Under the pieces are notes generated by a model that did not search any database, had not been told where the DNA came from, and was given only the letters and a program-made list of their open reading frames with translations. Below are positions 34,489 through 43,352 of a stretch of DNA of 64,000 nucleotides, one piece after another. This DNA is from Flavobacteriales bacterium (GTDB taxonomy: Bacteria; Bacteroidota; Bacteroidia; UBA10329): the NCBI GenBank assembly GCA_020635495.1, contig JACJZQ010000001.1, positions 124,001 through 188,000 on the forward strand, given 5' to 3'. Numbering within the stretch: position 1 is the stretch's first letter; the number at the start of each line of letters is the position of its first letter. The position numbers were made by a program, and so were the translations under genes.

Positions 34489-34964
34489 TGGTCCAGTATT
34501 TCAAGTTCGCAGTTTCCATATCATTCATTTCTTGGCTTATCGGGCTCATTGGTAATGGAATTTTGATGAAAATGGAGTTCTACCATAAGCTTTCGAACTT
34601 CAATTTCATTCGAAGTGGCACTGCTAACAAGTATTTGGGAATCAAATACTTTCAATGGATTGTGAAGAACACACCATTCAAATTCTTCAACCAGAAGATC
34701 AAACTGAAAAATGGCAAAGCAGACCTGCTGGAAATCCGCAAGGAAATGACCTATGCGGAAATCGGTCACCTCATCGGTTTTGTGTTTGTGTTGCCCTTTG
34801 CTGCCTATTATGGCATTAAATACAGTGCTCTTTTTGGGCTGATCATTATGGCAATAAACGTTCTGATGAACCTTTATCCTTCTTTGCTGCAACAGGAGAA
34901 CAAAAGACGGCTTGATCGACTTATTATCACACAAAGGTCAAGGCAAAAACCGACTGAAGTTTGA
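34488..34964 (+). CDS. CrtO-like acyltransferase family membrane protein
   Basis: This 158-residue membrane protein has an N-terminal hydrophobic helix (about 5-27), a cytoplasmic middle with repeated Lys, and two close helices near residues 92-128, followed by MAINVLMNLYPSLLQQENKRRLDRLI. The N-x-YP-x3-Q-x2-N-x-R-R pattern is characteristic of the CrtO family (glycosyl-4,4'-diaponeurosporenoate acyltransferase), which esterifies a sugar-carotenoid in Staphylococcus. No carotenoid genes are here, so only the fold family is claimed. Its start overlaps the isomerase stop and its end overlaps lipB by four bases, so the three are tightly coupled. Confidence 0.6.
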   Translation: MVQYFKFAVSISFISWLIGLIGNGILMKMEFYHKLSNFNFIRSGTANKYLGIKYFQWIVKNTPFKFFNQKIKLKNGKADLLEIRKEMTYAEIGHLIGFVFVLPFAAYYGIKYSALFGLIIMAINVLMNLYPSLLQQENKRRLDRLIITQRSRQKPTEV

Positions 34965-35671
34965 GTGTCCACAACGTTTATTTCGAAGACAAAGGCCTCG
35001 TTCCATACAAGGAGTGTTGGGATTACCAGCTGGAGCAGTTTCATGAAATGGTGGAACGGAAAAAGTGGAACAAGCTCAATCCGGAATTCCCAAAACCTAC
35101 AGAAAGCCGATTGATATTCTGTTCGCACCCGCATGTTTACACATTGGGTAAAAGCGGTAAGGAAGAAAACCTCTTACTCACTCAAAGCGAACTCAAAATT
35201 CACGGAGCGGAGTTTTATCACATCAATCGAGGTGGAGACATCACGTATCACGGGCCCGGACAAATAGTCGGTTACCCAATTTTCGACCTCGATTTCTTCT
35301 TCCATGACATCCACAAATTCATTGATAAGCTGGAAGATGCCATCATCGCAACGCTCGCTGAGTACGGCATTGAAGCAGGTCGCGGCCCCAAAGGCTTTAC
35401 GGGTGTTTGGATCGATTGGGAAAACCCTGAAAAGGCACGGAAGATCTGTGCTTTCGGCATGCACACCAGTCGGTGGGTTACGATGCACGGTTTTGCCCTC
35501 AACGTGAATACCGACCTGGAATACTACAAGCACATCATCCCTTGCGGAATTGACGACAAAGCGGTCACTTCCATGCAAGCAGAATTGGGAAGAAACATGG
35601 ATGAACAGGAGGTGAAAAACAGACTCAAGGCGCACATCGCCAAAGAACTCGGCATTCAGGAATTCGCGTAG
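34961..35671 (+). CDS. lipB: lipoyl(octanoyl) transferase
   Basis: This 236-residue enzyme moves octanoyl groups from acyl carrier protein to lipoyl domains. A TTG at 34961 is the best start; it overlaps the previous stop by four bases. The signatures are RGGDITYHGPGQIVGYPIFDL (residues 90-110), the catalytic Lys161 in KICAFG and Cys195 in HIIPCGID. A short insertion (DWENPEKAR) precedes the Lys, within the range of Bacteroidota sequences. It overlaps the convergent oxidoreductase gene by 16 bases. Confidence 0.93.
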   Translation: MSVHNVYFEDKGLVPYKECWDYQLEQFHEMVERKKWNKLNPEFPKPTESRLIFCSHPHVYTLGKSGKEENLLLTQSELKIHGAEFYHINRGGDITYHGPGQIVGYPIFDLDFFFHDIHKFIDKLEDAIIATLAEYGIEAGRGPKGFTGVWIDWENPEKARKICAFGMHTSRWVTMHGFALNVNTDLEYYKHIIPCGIDDKAVTSMQAELGRNMDEQEVKNRLKAHIAKELGIQEFA

Positions 35672-36732
35672 TGCTTTCCAAAACGCTTCAGACTTACCTC
35701 GGGGTCAATTGCCGCCCCTTCATAAATATGCTCCACCAATTGCTTCGCGAAATATGGAGCCAGCATGATTCCCTTGGTGCCCAAACCATTGAAGATCCAT
35801 ATTGGTCGATGGTCGGGGTGTTGTCCAATAATTGGTCTACGGTCTATTACGGTTGGCCGAACCGCAGCTTGCGCATCCAAGACCTCAATTTCAACGTCAA
35901 GTGTTTTTTTCACTTTGGTTAGGAGTTCTTGCGTGGCCTCTTCAGTGGGGGTCTCATCCAACTGCCCCCACTCGTAAGTAGCCCCTAATCGGAAAAGTCC
36001 TTTTTCTTCCAAAGGGAACAGTAGAAATTGTTGGTTATATATTCTGTCAGGAGTGACTGATTCAGGAAGTCTGACAGTAAGCATTTGACCTTTGGTTGCA
36101 CGCATTGGCAACCAAGAGAAATAGGGGTTTTGCGATGCAAACCGACCCTCCGCAAATATTATTCTATCGGCTTGGATGCCTTGATATTCGATGCCATCAT
36201 CAAGTATGTTGATATTATGATGATAAAACTCGTCTTGCAGTAAAAGACCTTTCTGATTCAGGTAATTCTGATAGGACGCAATCAGTTTGGAAATTCTTAC
36301 AAACCCAGCATTTTCGATGGTTACATATGCCTTAACATCTTGTTTGAAAGGGCCTTTTGGTACAGACTCCTCAACCGCATTGACATACGGCACAAGTCGT
36401 TCGTCTTTAACAGCGGTTTTCCACTCATTGAGATCATCGTCAGAAACAATTGGCTTCAATATGGGAAAGGGATGCTGAAGCGTAGAGACGCCCAAAAGAG
36501 CATCAATTTCTGAGTAAGCCGTTATCAATGTGGGAAAAAGCTCATCAACTCGCCAACTTCTCAATTTCCGTTTCAGAGCAACAGGATTGTATATGCCCCC
36601 AGCAATAAGAGAAGAAGAATTTTCTGGGCAGCGGTCAATGACCAAAAAAGATTTTCCTGCCTTTTCCAGTTGATGACAGAGATTAAGTCCCGCTATTCCA
36701 AGGCCGACTATCAGGTTCTCTGTCTGTTTCAA
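35656..36732 (-). CDS. FAD-dependent oxidoreductase (DAO family)
   Basis: This 358-residue flavoprotein has the N-terminal dinucleotide fold GLGIAGLNLCHQLEKAG (GxGxxG at residues 10-15) followed by VIDRCPENSSS, then the middle beta-rich DAO domain. The C-terminal FAD-binding signature reads GLGTKGIMLAPYFAKQLVEHI. Members include glycine/D-amino acid oxidases and tRNA-modifying MnmC-like enzymes. No substrate-specific motif is visible. It is followed upstream, three bases away, by a small membrane protein gene, and the two may be one operon. Confidence 0.8.
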   Translation of the reverse strand: MKQTENLIVGLGIAGLNLCHQLEKAGKSFLVIDRCPENSSSLIAGGIYNPVALKRKLRSWRVDELFPTLITAYSEIDALLGVSTLQHPFPILKPIVSDDDLNEWKTAVKDERLVPYVNAVEESVPKGPFKQDVKAYVTIENAGFVRISKLIASYQNYLNQKGLLLQDEFYHHNINILDDGIEYQGIQADRIIFAEGRFASQNPYFSWLPMRATKGQMLTVRLPESVTPDRIYNQQFLLFPLEEKGLFRLGATYEWGQLDETPTEEATQELLTKVKKTLDVEIEVLDAQAAVRPTVIDRRPIIGQHPDHRPIWIFNGLGTKGIMLAPYFAKQLVEHIYEGAAIDPEVSLKRFGKHYANS

Positions 36733-36735
36733 GCG

Positions 36736-37128
36736 CTATAGTTTGGACGTGTAATTGGCGCCAAACATAGACAAGGGAATGAACACGATGAAATCCAAAT
36801 AGAACCACTCTGGATAGGTTGGTATCATTACCATGTTAACCAGCCCGAGAATGGTAAGAATGGCCCCAAGCGTGAGGCCAACGTTCATAGTGTCCTCCTT
36901 TAAAATCCGTCCAACGGTCACTCCTCCGGCCAACGAGCCTAAGGCGTGTGACACAATAACACAGATTAGACCCACCGCGGATAAACTCCTAACGAGTTCC
37001 TTGACTCCATTTAAAGAAGGGCTGAACACATCAATGTTTCCGAAAAACTTCGCGGAGGCAAATGTGCCAATGGTCATAAACACGAAAGCAACGGTCAGAC
37101 CAGCAATTACAGCAAGGAACTTTTTCAT
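36736..37128 (-). CDS. small four-helix membrane protein of unknown function
   Basis: This 130-residue protein starts at the ATG at 37128 (MKKFLAVIAGLTVAFVFM). It has about four hydrophobic helices and short loops, the first possibly a retained signal. Residues such as GSLAGGVTVGRILKED are glycine-rich in the manner of packed membrane helices. It lies three bases upstream of the FAD oxidoreductase gene on the same strand and 50 bases after the subtilase gene. I do not recognise a family. The proximity to a flavoprotein is the only functional hint. Confidence 0.6.
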   Translation of the reverse strand: MKKFLAVIAGLTVAFVFMTIGTFASAKFFGNIDVFSPSLNGVKELVRSLSAVGLICVIVSHALGSLAGGVTVGRILKEDTMNVGLTLGAILTILGLVNMVMIPTYPEWFYLDFIVFIPLSMFGANYTSKL

Positions 37129-37177
37129 GGTTTTGGGCAGATGGTTCACCCAATTTAACGAAAAAGTTGGTGATTTC

Positions 37178-38782
37178 TTATTGAGCGTATTTTGTCAACG
37201 CCAACTTAGCAGCGTTTACGGCACTCACCACTCCCGCAGAATTGGAAAGCTTCTGGAATTTAGTGGTCTTGGAATTACCGTAGTCTGAGGTTGGCGCCTT
37301 CACCGAAAGCTTCGGGTATTTGTTGCTCGACTCTATCAATAGATCTCGAAGTTGAAGTGCGGTCAATTCTGGGAAGTATGACTTGATCAACGCAGCTACA
37401 CCGCTCACAACAGGGGCCGCCATACTTGTTCCATCGGCAAACTCGTAGGTATCATCTGGCTTTGCGGAGTAGATCTGTACTCCTGGTGCGAAAATGTCCA
37501 AGTTCTTTCTACCATAGTTTGAGAAGGAGCCAACAAGATTCTCATCGCCAGAATGTGCGTTGGCGCCCACAGAAAGCCACGTGGCGCACGGCTTTTTGCT
37601 GTCAACGTAAAATGGGTTAGGGTAGTTCTCAACCTTGTCAATGTTATCCGCATCATTCCCCGCACCGTGAACCAGTAGCACATCATTGGCCTCTGCGTGC
37701 TTGATGGCCGCATAGACAGCCTCCTTTTGAGGGGAATAGGCCTTTCCGAAACTCATGTTAATGATCTTGGCTCCGTTGTCTACCGCGTAGCGAATGGCGT
37801 TAGCAACGTCTTTATCAAACTCATCTCCATTAGGAACCGTGCGCACAACCATCAGTTCTACATTGGCGCAGATACCGTTCATTCCAATGTCGTTGTTTCT
37901 GACAGCACCAACAATTCCGGCCACGTGAGTACCGTGATCGTTATGCGGAGCGGCAACATCTGGGTTTCCATAATACTTTTCTGCCGTGTTCTCGTAATCA
38001 TCTCCCAAAACAGCTCGGTCTACAAAACGCGGGTTGTAATGGTACTCCAGTTTTTCCTGCAAGTACTCGTGATACTTTACCAAAGCTTCTTTGCTGAAAC
38101 TCTGATCTTGGGTAAGGCCAGCCAAAATGCTCTGGTAAAGCTTTCCATCTTCAGATTCGGGCGCCCAGCTCATCACGTCTTCTGATGAGTAGTTCTCGCC
38201 CAGCTCTAGTTTGGCAACGCTATCAGCAGCGTTGTACACTTTTAAGAACCCATCTATTTGAGCGAACTCCTGTGCAGATGAGTTCAGCTCTTCAAGAATC
38301 TTTGCTTCTACTTCTTTAAACAGCTCGTAATTGGCACGATCCTCTTTTGCAACGTCTTTTTTAGACTCAACTTCGGCAAATTGTGGGGCATATTTTCTGT
38401 ACAGCCGAGTTACTTCCAGATTAGCTGCATCAATGTTGGTTCCGGAGGCATTGCCCAAGAAATTCCAACCATTTATATCATCCACATAACCATTGTTGTC
38501 ATCGTCAATTCCATTGCCTGGAATTTCATCCTCATTCACCCAAATGTTGTCTTTCAGGTCTTCATGGTCTGTATCAACGCCCGAGTCCAGAATAGCCACA
38601 ATTACCTTCTTGGGTTTTCTGTCTTTTAGCAGTTGGTAAGCTTGCTCGGTTCCAACCCCGACCATTCCTTCAGAAGGGTCTTTGTGGTGCCAACCGTGGA
38701 GGTCAACATCTTGTGCAAAGCTGGAAATGAATAGAAAGGTGAGCGCAAAAACGCTGAAAAATGCGGACTTGAATTTTTTCAT
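37178..38782 (-). CDS. secreted subtilisin-like serine protease (S8 family)
   Basis: This 534-residue protease has a signal peptide (MKKFKSAFFSVFALTFLFISSFAQ), and its catalytic triad is intact: Asp66 in AILDSGVDTDHEDL, the His in HNDHGTHVAGIV near residue 284, and the Ser in GTSMAAPVVSGVAAL near residue 452. Between Asp and His sits a long helical, acidic insertion (about residues 110-250). There is no T9SS sorting domain, so it is likely periplasmic or exported by another route. It stands alone with 50 to 103 bases on each side. The insert is a feature of a Bacteroidota subgroup. Confidence 0.93.
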   Translation of the reverse strand: MKKFKSAFFSVFALTFLFISSFAQDVDLHGWHHKDPSEGMVGVGTEQAYQLLKDRKPKKVIVAILDSGVDTDHEDLKDNIWVNEDEIPGNGIDDDNNGYVDDINGWNFLGNASGTNIDAANLEVTRLYRKYAPQFAEVESKKDVAKEDRANYELFKEVEAKILEELNSSAQEFAQIDGFLKVYNAADSVAKLELGENYSSEDVMSWAPESEDGKLYQSILAGLTQDQSFSKEALVKYHEYLQEKLEYHYNPRFVDRAVLGDDYENTAEKYYGNPDVAAPHNDHGTHVAGIVGAVRNNDIGMNGICANVELMVVRTVPNGDEFDKDVANAIRYAVDNGAKIINMSFGKAYSPQKEAVYAAIKHAEANDVLLVHGAGNDADNIDKVENYPNPFYVDSKKPCATWLSVGANAHSGDENLVGSFSNYGRKNLDIFAPGVQIYSAKPDDTYEFADGTSMAAPVVSGVAALIKSYFPELTALQLRDLLIESSNKYPKLSVKAPTSDYGNSKTTKFQKLSNSAGVVSAVNAAKLALTKYAQ

Positions 38783-38885
38783 GGGTTCAATTGATCGGCA
38801 ATTATACCGATGTTTTCCTTAAGGGAAACGCACAGATCGATAAGGTGTTTTATCCAGCGGCAGGAGTTAACACTTTTTGTAACTC

Positions 38886-39521
38886 TTAAGCGTACCCGTT
38901 TTTGAGTGCAAATCGGATAAGTCCGGCAATATTGTGGATGTCCAGTTTGTTCATCAGGTTAGTTCGGTGGGTGTCTACCGTGCGCGGACTGATAAACAGT
39001 TTTTCACCTATTTGTTTGCTGCTCAAGCCTTCAGAGATCAACGATAGTATTTCAATCTCACGTTCGGTCAATTCAACTTCAACCCCGTTGGCATTCTTTT
39101 CAACCGCCTTGCCGGCCAAACTCATGGAAACCTCTTCGCTGAAAGCACTTTCGCCAGCTTTCACCTTTCTGATGGCATCGGCCAGTTCGTCTTGTGCAAT
39201 GTTTTTCAGCAGATAACCATCTGAGCCGCAATCCAACAGTTGTTTTACCATGCCGCGCTCGCTGTGCTGAGTAAGTGAGATGACTTTCACATTGGGAAAT
39301 TCCTTTTTGATGATGCGGGTTGCTTCCATGCCGTTCATTACGGGCATGTCAATGTCCATGAGCACTACATCTACATCAAAAACCTTGAGTAGATCAATGG
39401 CCTTCTGACCATTTTCGGCTGTGGCCACGCAATCAAAACCTTCCACATCATCAAGCAAGGCCTTTATGCCATCCAAGACAATTTTATGGTCGTCAACAAG
39501 TATCAGTCTAATATCGCTCAT
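38886..39521 (-). CDS. NarL/LuxR-family response regulator
   Basis: This 211-residue regulator has a receiver domain with Asp10/Asp11 (LILVDDH), phosphoacceptor Asp56 (VLMDIDMP), Thr84 and Lys106, followed by a LuxR-type helix-turn-helix (LTEREIEILSLISEGLSSKQIGE, then SPRTVDTHRTNL) at about residues 147-211. The four-base overlap (ATGA) with the upstream histidine kinase shows it is the partner of that kinase. Two kinases of the same family lie upstream in tandem, so both may act on this single regulator. DNA targets are unknown. Confidence 0.93.
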   Translation of the reverse strand: MSDIRLILVDDHKIVLDGIKALLDDVEGFDCVATAENGQKAIDLLKVFDVDVVLMDIDMPVMNGMEATRIIKKEFPNVKVISLTQHSERGMVKQLLDCGSDGYLLKNIAQDELADAIRKVKAGESAFSEEVSMSLAGKAVEKNANGVEVELTEREIEILSLISEGLSSKQIGEKLFISPRTVDTHRTNLMNKLDIHNIAGLIRFALKNGYA

Positions 39522-41476
39522 GCTAGTGGGATTCTTATGGTTGCGACAGTTCCTTGTTCTGGGCTAGGTTGGTAGTTAACCTCGCCATTAATGGCTTTGG
39601 CTCTGCTCGAAATATTCATTAGACCGATGCCGTTCTGATTGGCGCCATCATCAAAGTTAAAACCCTTGCCGTTGTCCTCTACAACCAATACCAAATGGGT
39701 TTTGGTTTTCAACAACTGTACCGAAACAGCCTTGGCATCTGAATGTTTGATGATGTTGTTGACCAACTCCTGACAGATACGATAAAGGCTGACCTCCACA
39801 TTTTCGGCAAAGCGTTGACCTTCAACCTTGTGATGCTCAAATTCATATTTGATGTTGGTATTACCGAGCGATTTGTTGAGCATGTCGTCCAAAGCTGGAA
39901 TAAGCCCCATTTCACTCAATACCCGTGGCATCATCTGGTGACTTATCGTTCGAAGCTCTGCAATTGAGTCATCCAACATTTTACGAGAATCATCAAATTC
40001 TTTTTTGTCGTTTTCTGAAAGTGAATTCAGGAAAGAAAACCCCTTTTGCAGCCGCAGACTCAGGCCTGTGAGTGATTGCACGATTCCATCGTGGAGGTCT
40101 TTGGCTATTCGTTTCCGTTCCTCTTCTGTAGCTTCTATCATAGCCTTCAGGCCACGTTCTCTTTCTGAAATGAGTGCGGCATCTTTTTCCGCCTGAGACC
40201 TTCTACGGTATACCTGAAACAGCGCAAAACCAAGTAGTAAGAAGGAGGCAAGCCCTCCTAAAAGTCCGAAGATCCACTTGTTGCGGTTCTCCAGTTTGAG
40301 TTTGGCTTCGGCCAATGATGTTTTCTTGTCTGCTATCTCCTTTTCCTGTTCGGCCGTACGGTAACGGGTTTCCAGTTCTTCAACTTGCTTGCTGCGCTCC
40401 AGACTAACCACGCTATCCTTCAGATTGTCGTAGCGCATCCAATAAGAATGCGCCTCTTCAAAGCGCTTCAATCGTCCGAGCACCCGTGCCTTGGTCATGA
40501 ACACCTTCCAGAGCAAAGAGAGGTCGTTGTTCTCCTTGGCGTAGTTCTCGGCCGTGTCAACATAGGCGAGTTGCGTGCGGTCGTCTCCCAAGGCCTTGTA
40601 TACAGCAGAAATATTGTAGTACGTGGAGGCATACCCTTCGGAATTGCCCAGTCGTAGTTGAATTGCCAGCGCCATTTTCTGATACTTCAGCGACTCATCC
40701 AAACGATTCAGTGTAAGGTATATGTCGCCCAGATTATGATACGAGCGTGCCAACCCGAACTGGTCGTTCAGCTTCTGTTTGATGGGAATGGCGAGTTCCA
40801 GATAGTAGATGGCCGAATCGAGCATCATCATGCCCTCAGTGGAATAGAGCTGTGCGAAATTGGAATAGCTGGCCGCAATGCCGTAGTCGTGTGCCGCCTC
40901 CTTGCGGATACGGAGTGCCTGCCTGTTGTAGCGCTGGCTTTTTTCCAATTGGTTGTCCTCGTAGAGAATAAGGGCAATGTTGTTGTAAGTATTACCAAGA
41001 CCGATCAGGTTGCCGATCTCCTCGAATATCTCTGCCGATCGGATGTAGTGGTCGATGGCCTCCTCCGCCTTGCCACGATTCCAATAGATGAGCCCGATAT
41101 TGTTCAGAGCGCCTGCCTCCGTTTTTCGGTTGCCGCTTTTCAAGGAATGTTCCAAGGCCAGCCCGTACCAATACAGCGCAGAATCGGGCATCGACTTGAT
41201 GTCGTAGGCAACACCAATTCGGTTGTAGATGCTTCCCAAAAGCGAATCGACCCCGGTTTTCTCACAACATTCCTGAGCACGGTTTCCAAAGTAGATGGCA
41301 GAATCGGGTTGGTTGAAAACGTATGCCCAGATCAGGTCGGCATAGGTGGTAGCATCGGCCTTTCCCGAATTGTGCACATGCAATAGACTGTCTGTTTTCG
41401 ATTGGCCGTTTGCGAAACCGCAGACCAAAGCAAAAACCAGCACCAAAAAGTACCTTACGTGGGTCGGGCAAATCAT
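39518..41476 (-). CDS. TPR-domain sensor histidine kinase (copy 2, beside the regulator)
   Basis: This 652-residue kinase starts at the ATG at 41476. It has a signal sequence (HVRYFLVLVFALVCGFANGQ), then TPR repeats over about residues 40-370 (for example SGNRKTEAGALNNIGLIYW), a coiled-coil, one membrane helix near 405-425, and a HisKA_3 domain with the phosphorylated His462 in AKDLHDGIVQSLTGLSLR. The HATPase domain has EDNGKGFNFDD and GIGLMNI. The periplasmic TPR sensor suggests ligand or partner sensing. A paralogue lies upstream, 73 bases away. It overlaps the regulator by four bases. Confidence 0.92.
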   Translation of the reverse strand: MICPTHVRYFLVLVFALVCGFANGQSKTDSLLHVHNSGKADATTYADLIWAYVFNQPDSAIYFGNRAQECCEKTGVDSLLGSIYNRIGVAYDIKSMPDSALYWYGLALEHSLKSGNRKTEAGALNNIGLIYWNRGKAEEAIDHYIRSAEIFEEIGNLIGLGNTYNNIALILYEDNQLEKSQRYNRQALRIRKEAAHDYGIAASYSNFAQLYSTEGMMMLDSAIYYLELAIPIKQKLNDQFGLARSYHNLGDIYLTLNRLDESLKYQKMALAIQLRLGNSEGYASTYYNISAVYKALGDDRTQLAYVDTAENYAKENNDLSLLWKVFMTKARVLGRLKRFEEAHSYWMRYDNLKDSVVSLERSKQVEELETRYRTAEQEKEIADKKTSLAEAKLKLENRNKWIFGLLGGLASFLLLGFALFQVYRRRSQAEKDAALISERERGLKAMIEATEEERKRIAKDLHDGIVQSLTGLSLRLQKGFSFLNSLSENDKKEFDDSRKMLDDSIAELRTISHQMMPRVLSEMGLIPALDDMLNKSLGNTNIKYEFEHHKVEGQRFAENVEVSLYRICQELVNNIIKHSDAKAVSVQLLKTKTHLVLVVEDNGKGFNFDDGANQNGIGLMNISSRAKAINGEVNYQPSPEQGTVATIRIPLA

Positions 41477-41549
41477 TAATGTGGGTTTGGGGTAGACTTG
41501 CAATTGTAAAGGAACGCAATCCTTGCTAACCATTATTTGACGCAAGAAA

Positions 41550-43313
41550 TTATCCCAGCGGAACGCGGATGGTGGCGACTGTTCCCTGCTGTGGGCTCGG
41601 CTCATAGTTCACCTCACCATGAATGGCCTGCGCACGGCTGTTGATGTTCATCAGACCAATGCCGTTGCGGCTGTTCGGGTCGTTCCACTCAAAGCCTTTT
41701 CCGTTGTCTTCAACCACTAATACCAGATGTGTTTTGGTTTTGAGTAATTGCACCGAAACAGCCTTTGCCCCAGAGTGTTTGATGATGTTGTTGATCAATT
41801 CCTGACAGATACGGTATAATGAGATTTCGATGCTTTCAGTGAATCGGCTCTCACCGATGTTGTGGTGTTCGAATTCGTAAGCCACGTCTGTGAGTCCTAG
41901 CGATTTTTCGAGCATGTCTGCTATGGCAGGAATGAGACCCATTTCGCTCAACACGCGCGGCATCATCTGATGGCTTATTCCACGCACTTCAGCTATGGAT
42001 TCATTCAAAATAGAGCGCGTTGAGTTGAGTTCTTCATCCAAACCTGACTCTTTGGCCTTTTCGGATTTTGCCTGTTTCTGCATGCGCAAGCTTAACCCCG
42101 TCAACGATTGCACAATTCCATCGTGCAGGTCCTTGGCAATCCGTTTCCGCTCGTCTTCCGTTGCCTGAATGATGGAACGCAATCCGCGTTCGCGTTCCTC
42201 AATAATGGCCGCATCTCGTTTGGCTTCGGCCATTCTGCGGTTGCGCTGCAAAAGGAAAAGCCCAAGAAAAATGATGGTGGCTGCCAGTCCGATCAATCCG
42301 AATATCCACGCTCGTTGGCGCGAAACCACCAATTGCTGTTCCTGTGTTTCCTGTTTGAGGATGAGGTTCTCCTTTTCCTTCTTTTCCGTTTCGAAACGGG
42401 TTTCCATTTCGGCCAACTGTTCGGTGCGTTGGGTTTCAAGCAGCGTATCCTTCTCCGCATTGAAAAGCTTGTAGTAGCGAAGTGCCTCGGGGCCATTGCC
42501 ATTCGCTTCGTACATCTGCGCCAGTTGCTCGTAGCAGTATTGGCGCATGTAGCGGTTACCGAGTTCTTTACTGAGGTTGATGGCCGAATTGAAGTGATAC
42601 TTGGCCGAATCCACCTTTCCCACTTCCTTGAAGAATTCTCCCAGAAAGATGTTGCTTTCGGCCATGCCGTTGCGGTCGTTTCGAAGCGTTCGGATCAAAA
42701 GTCCCTCATCAAAAAGGCGTTTGGCTTCGCGATAATTCTTCTGCATCAGTTCCACGCCACCCAAGTGGTGAAGGCTGTACGGAATGGCAACGCTGTCTTT
42801 TTTCGCCAAGACAATGGCATACGAGCGGTTGTAGTAGAATTTGGCGCTGTCAAGCTCTCCTTTCATCTCCTTGAGCACCCCGAAATTGCTGTATCCCGCT
42901 TCCAATTCCGCAGAATCGGGATGTTGCTCCAACAGCTTCAGCCCCTGTCGCATGTATTCAATGCCTTTATTAAGATCGCGTCTTTTGATCTGATAACCGA
43001 TGCCGCAGTAGCTGCCGCCTGCTTTGGCATGCATGCCCAATGCCTCGTATAGCTCAATGGCCGAAATGGTGTGTGTCAGGCTCTTCTCGTGGTCGCCCAT
43101 CAGGAACGTTACTGTACCCAACTTGGAATGCAACTGGGCCAAACCCAGACTGTCGTTCTGTGCGCTGGCAAGTTCCATTCCTTCCGATAGCAAAGCCAAA
43201 GAGGTGGGAAGATCGGCCACCATGGCATCGTACGGCACCGAAAGAATACTATCCAGCCGCGATTGCGCAATGGAGAACATGGGGAAAAGAAGAATGAGAA
43301 AAAGGAATCTCAT
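41550..43313 (-). CDS. TPR-domain sensor histidine kinase (copy 1)
   Basis: This 587-residue paralogue has a signal peptide (MRFLFLILLFPMFSIAQ), TPR repeats over about residues 25-310 (for example LAQLHSKLGTVTFLMGDHEKSL), a coiled-coil, one membrane helix near 340-358, then HisKA_3 with His397 in AKDLHDGIVQSLTGLSLRM and the HATPase motif EDNGKGFEWND. The catalytic half is nearly identical to that of copy 2 (shared text KTHLVLVVEDNGKGF), while the TPR sensor halves are diverged. It is followed by copy 2 and the response regulator on the same strand, so this is probably a duplicated-sensor operon. Confidence 0.92.
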   Translation of the reverse strand: MRFLFLILLFPMFSIAQSRLDSILSVPYDAMVADLPTSLALLSEGMELASAQNDSLGLAQLHSKLGTVTFLMGDHEKSLTHTISAIELYEALGMHAKAGGSYCGIGYQIKRRDLNKGIEYMRQGLKLLEQHPDSAELEAGYSNFGVLKEMKGELDSAKFYYNRSYAIVLAKKDSVAIPYSLHHLGGVELMQKNYREAKRLFDEGLLIRTLRNDRNGMAESNIFLGEFFKEVGKVDSAKYHFNSAINLSKELGNRYMRQYCYEQLAQMYEANGNGPEALRYYKLFNAEKDTLLETQRTEQLAEMETRFETEKKEKENLILKQETQEQQLVVSRQRAWIFGLIGLAATIIFLGLFLLQRNRRMAEAKRDAAIIEERERGLRSIIQATEDERKRIAKDLHDGIVQSLTGLSLRMQKQAKSEKAKESGLDEELNSTRSILNESIAEVRGISHQMMPRVLSEMGLIPAIADMLEKSLGLTDVAYEFEHHNIGESRFTESIEISLYRICQELINNIIKHSGAKAVSVQLLKTKTHLVLVVEDNGKGFEWNDPNSRNGIGLMNINSRAQAIHGEVNYEPSPQQGTVATIRVPLG

Positions 43314-43352
43314 ACCACGAAGGTCGTCAACTTCTGAAAAGCTGCCGTTGAC

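Noticed and set aside
37178..38782. Subtilase as T9SS cargo
   Set aside because: The C-terminus ends after the catalytic domain, without the sorting-domain motifs seen in the delta-60 proteins.
42108..43052. A 314-codon open frame antisense to the first histidine kinase (and 40658-41386 antisense to the second)
   Set aside because: Both lie fully opposite clear TPR/histidine-kinase genes, their proteins show no domain, and both sit in the same relative place in two paralogues, as expected from mirrored codon bias.
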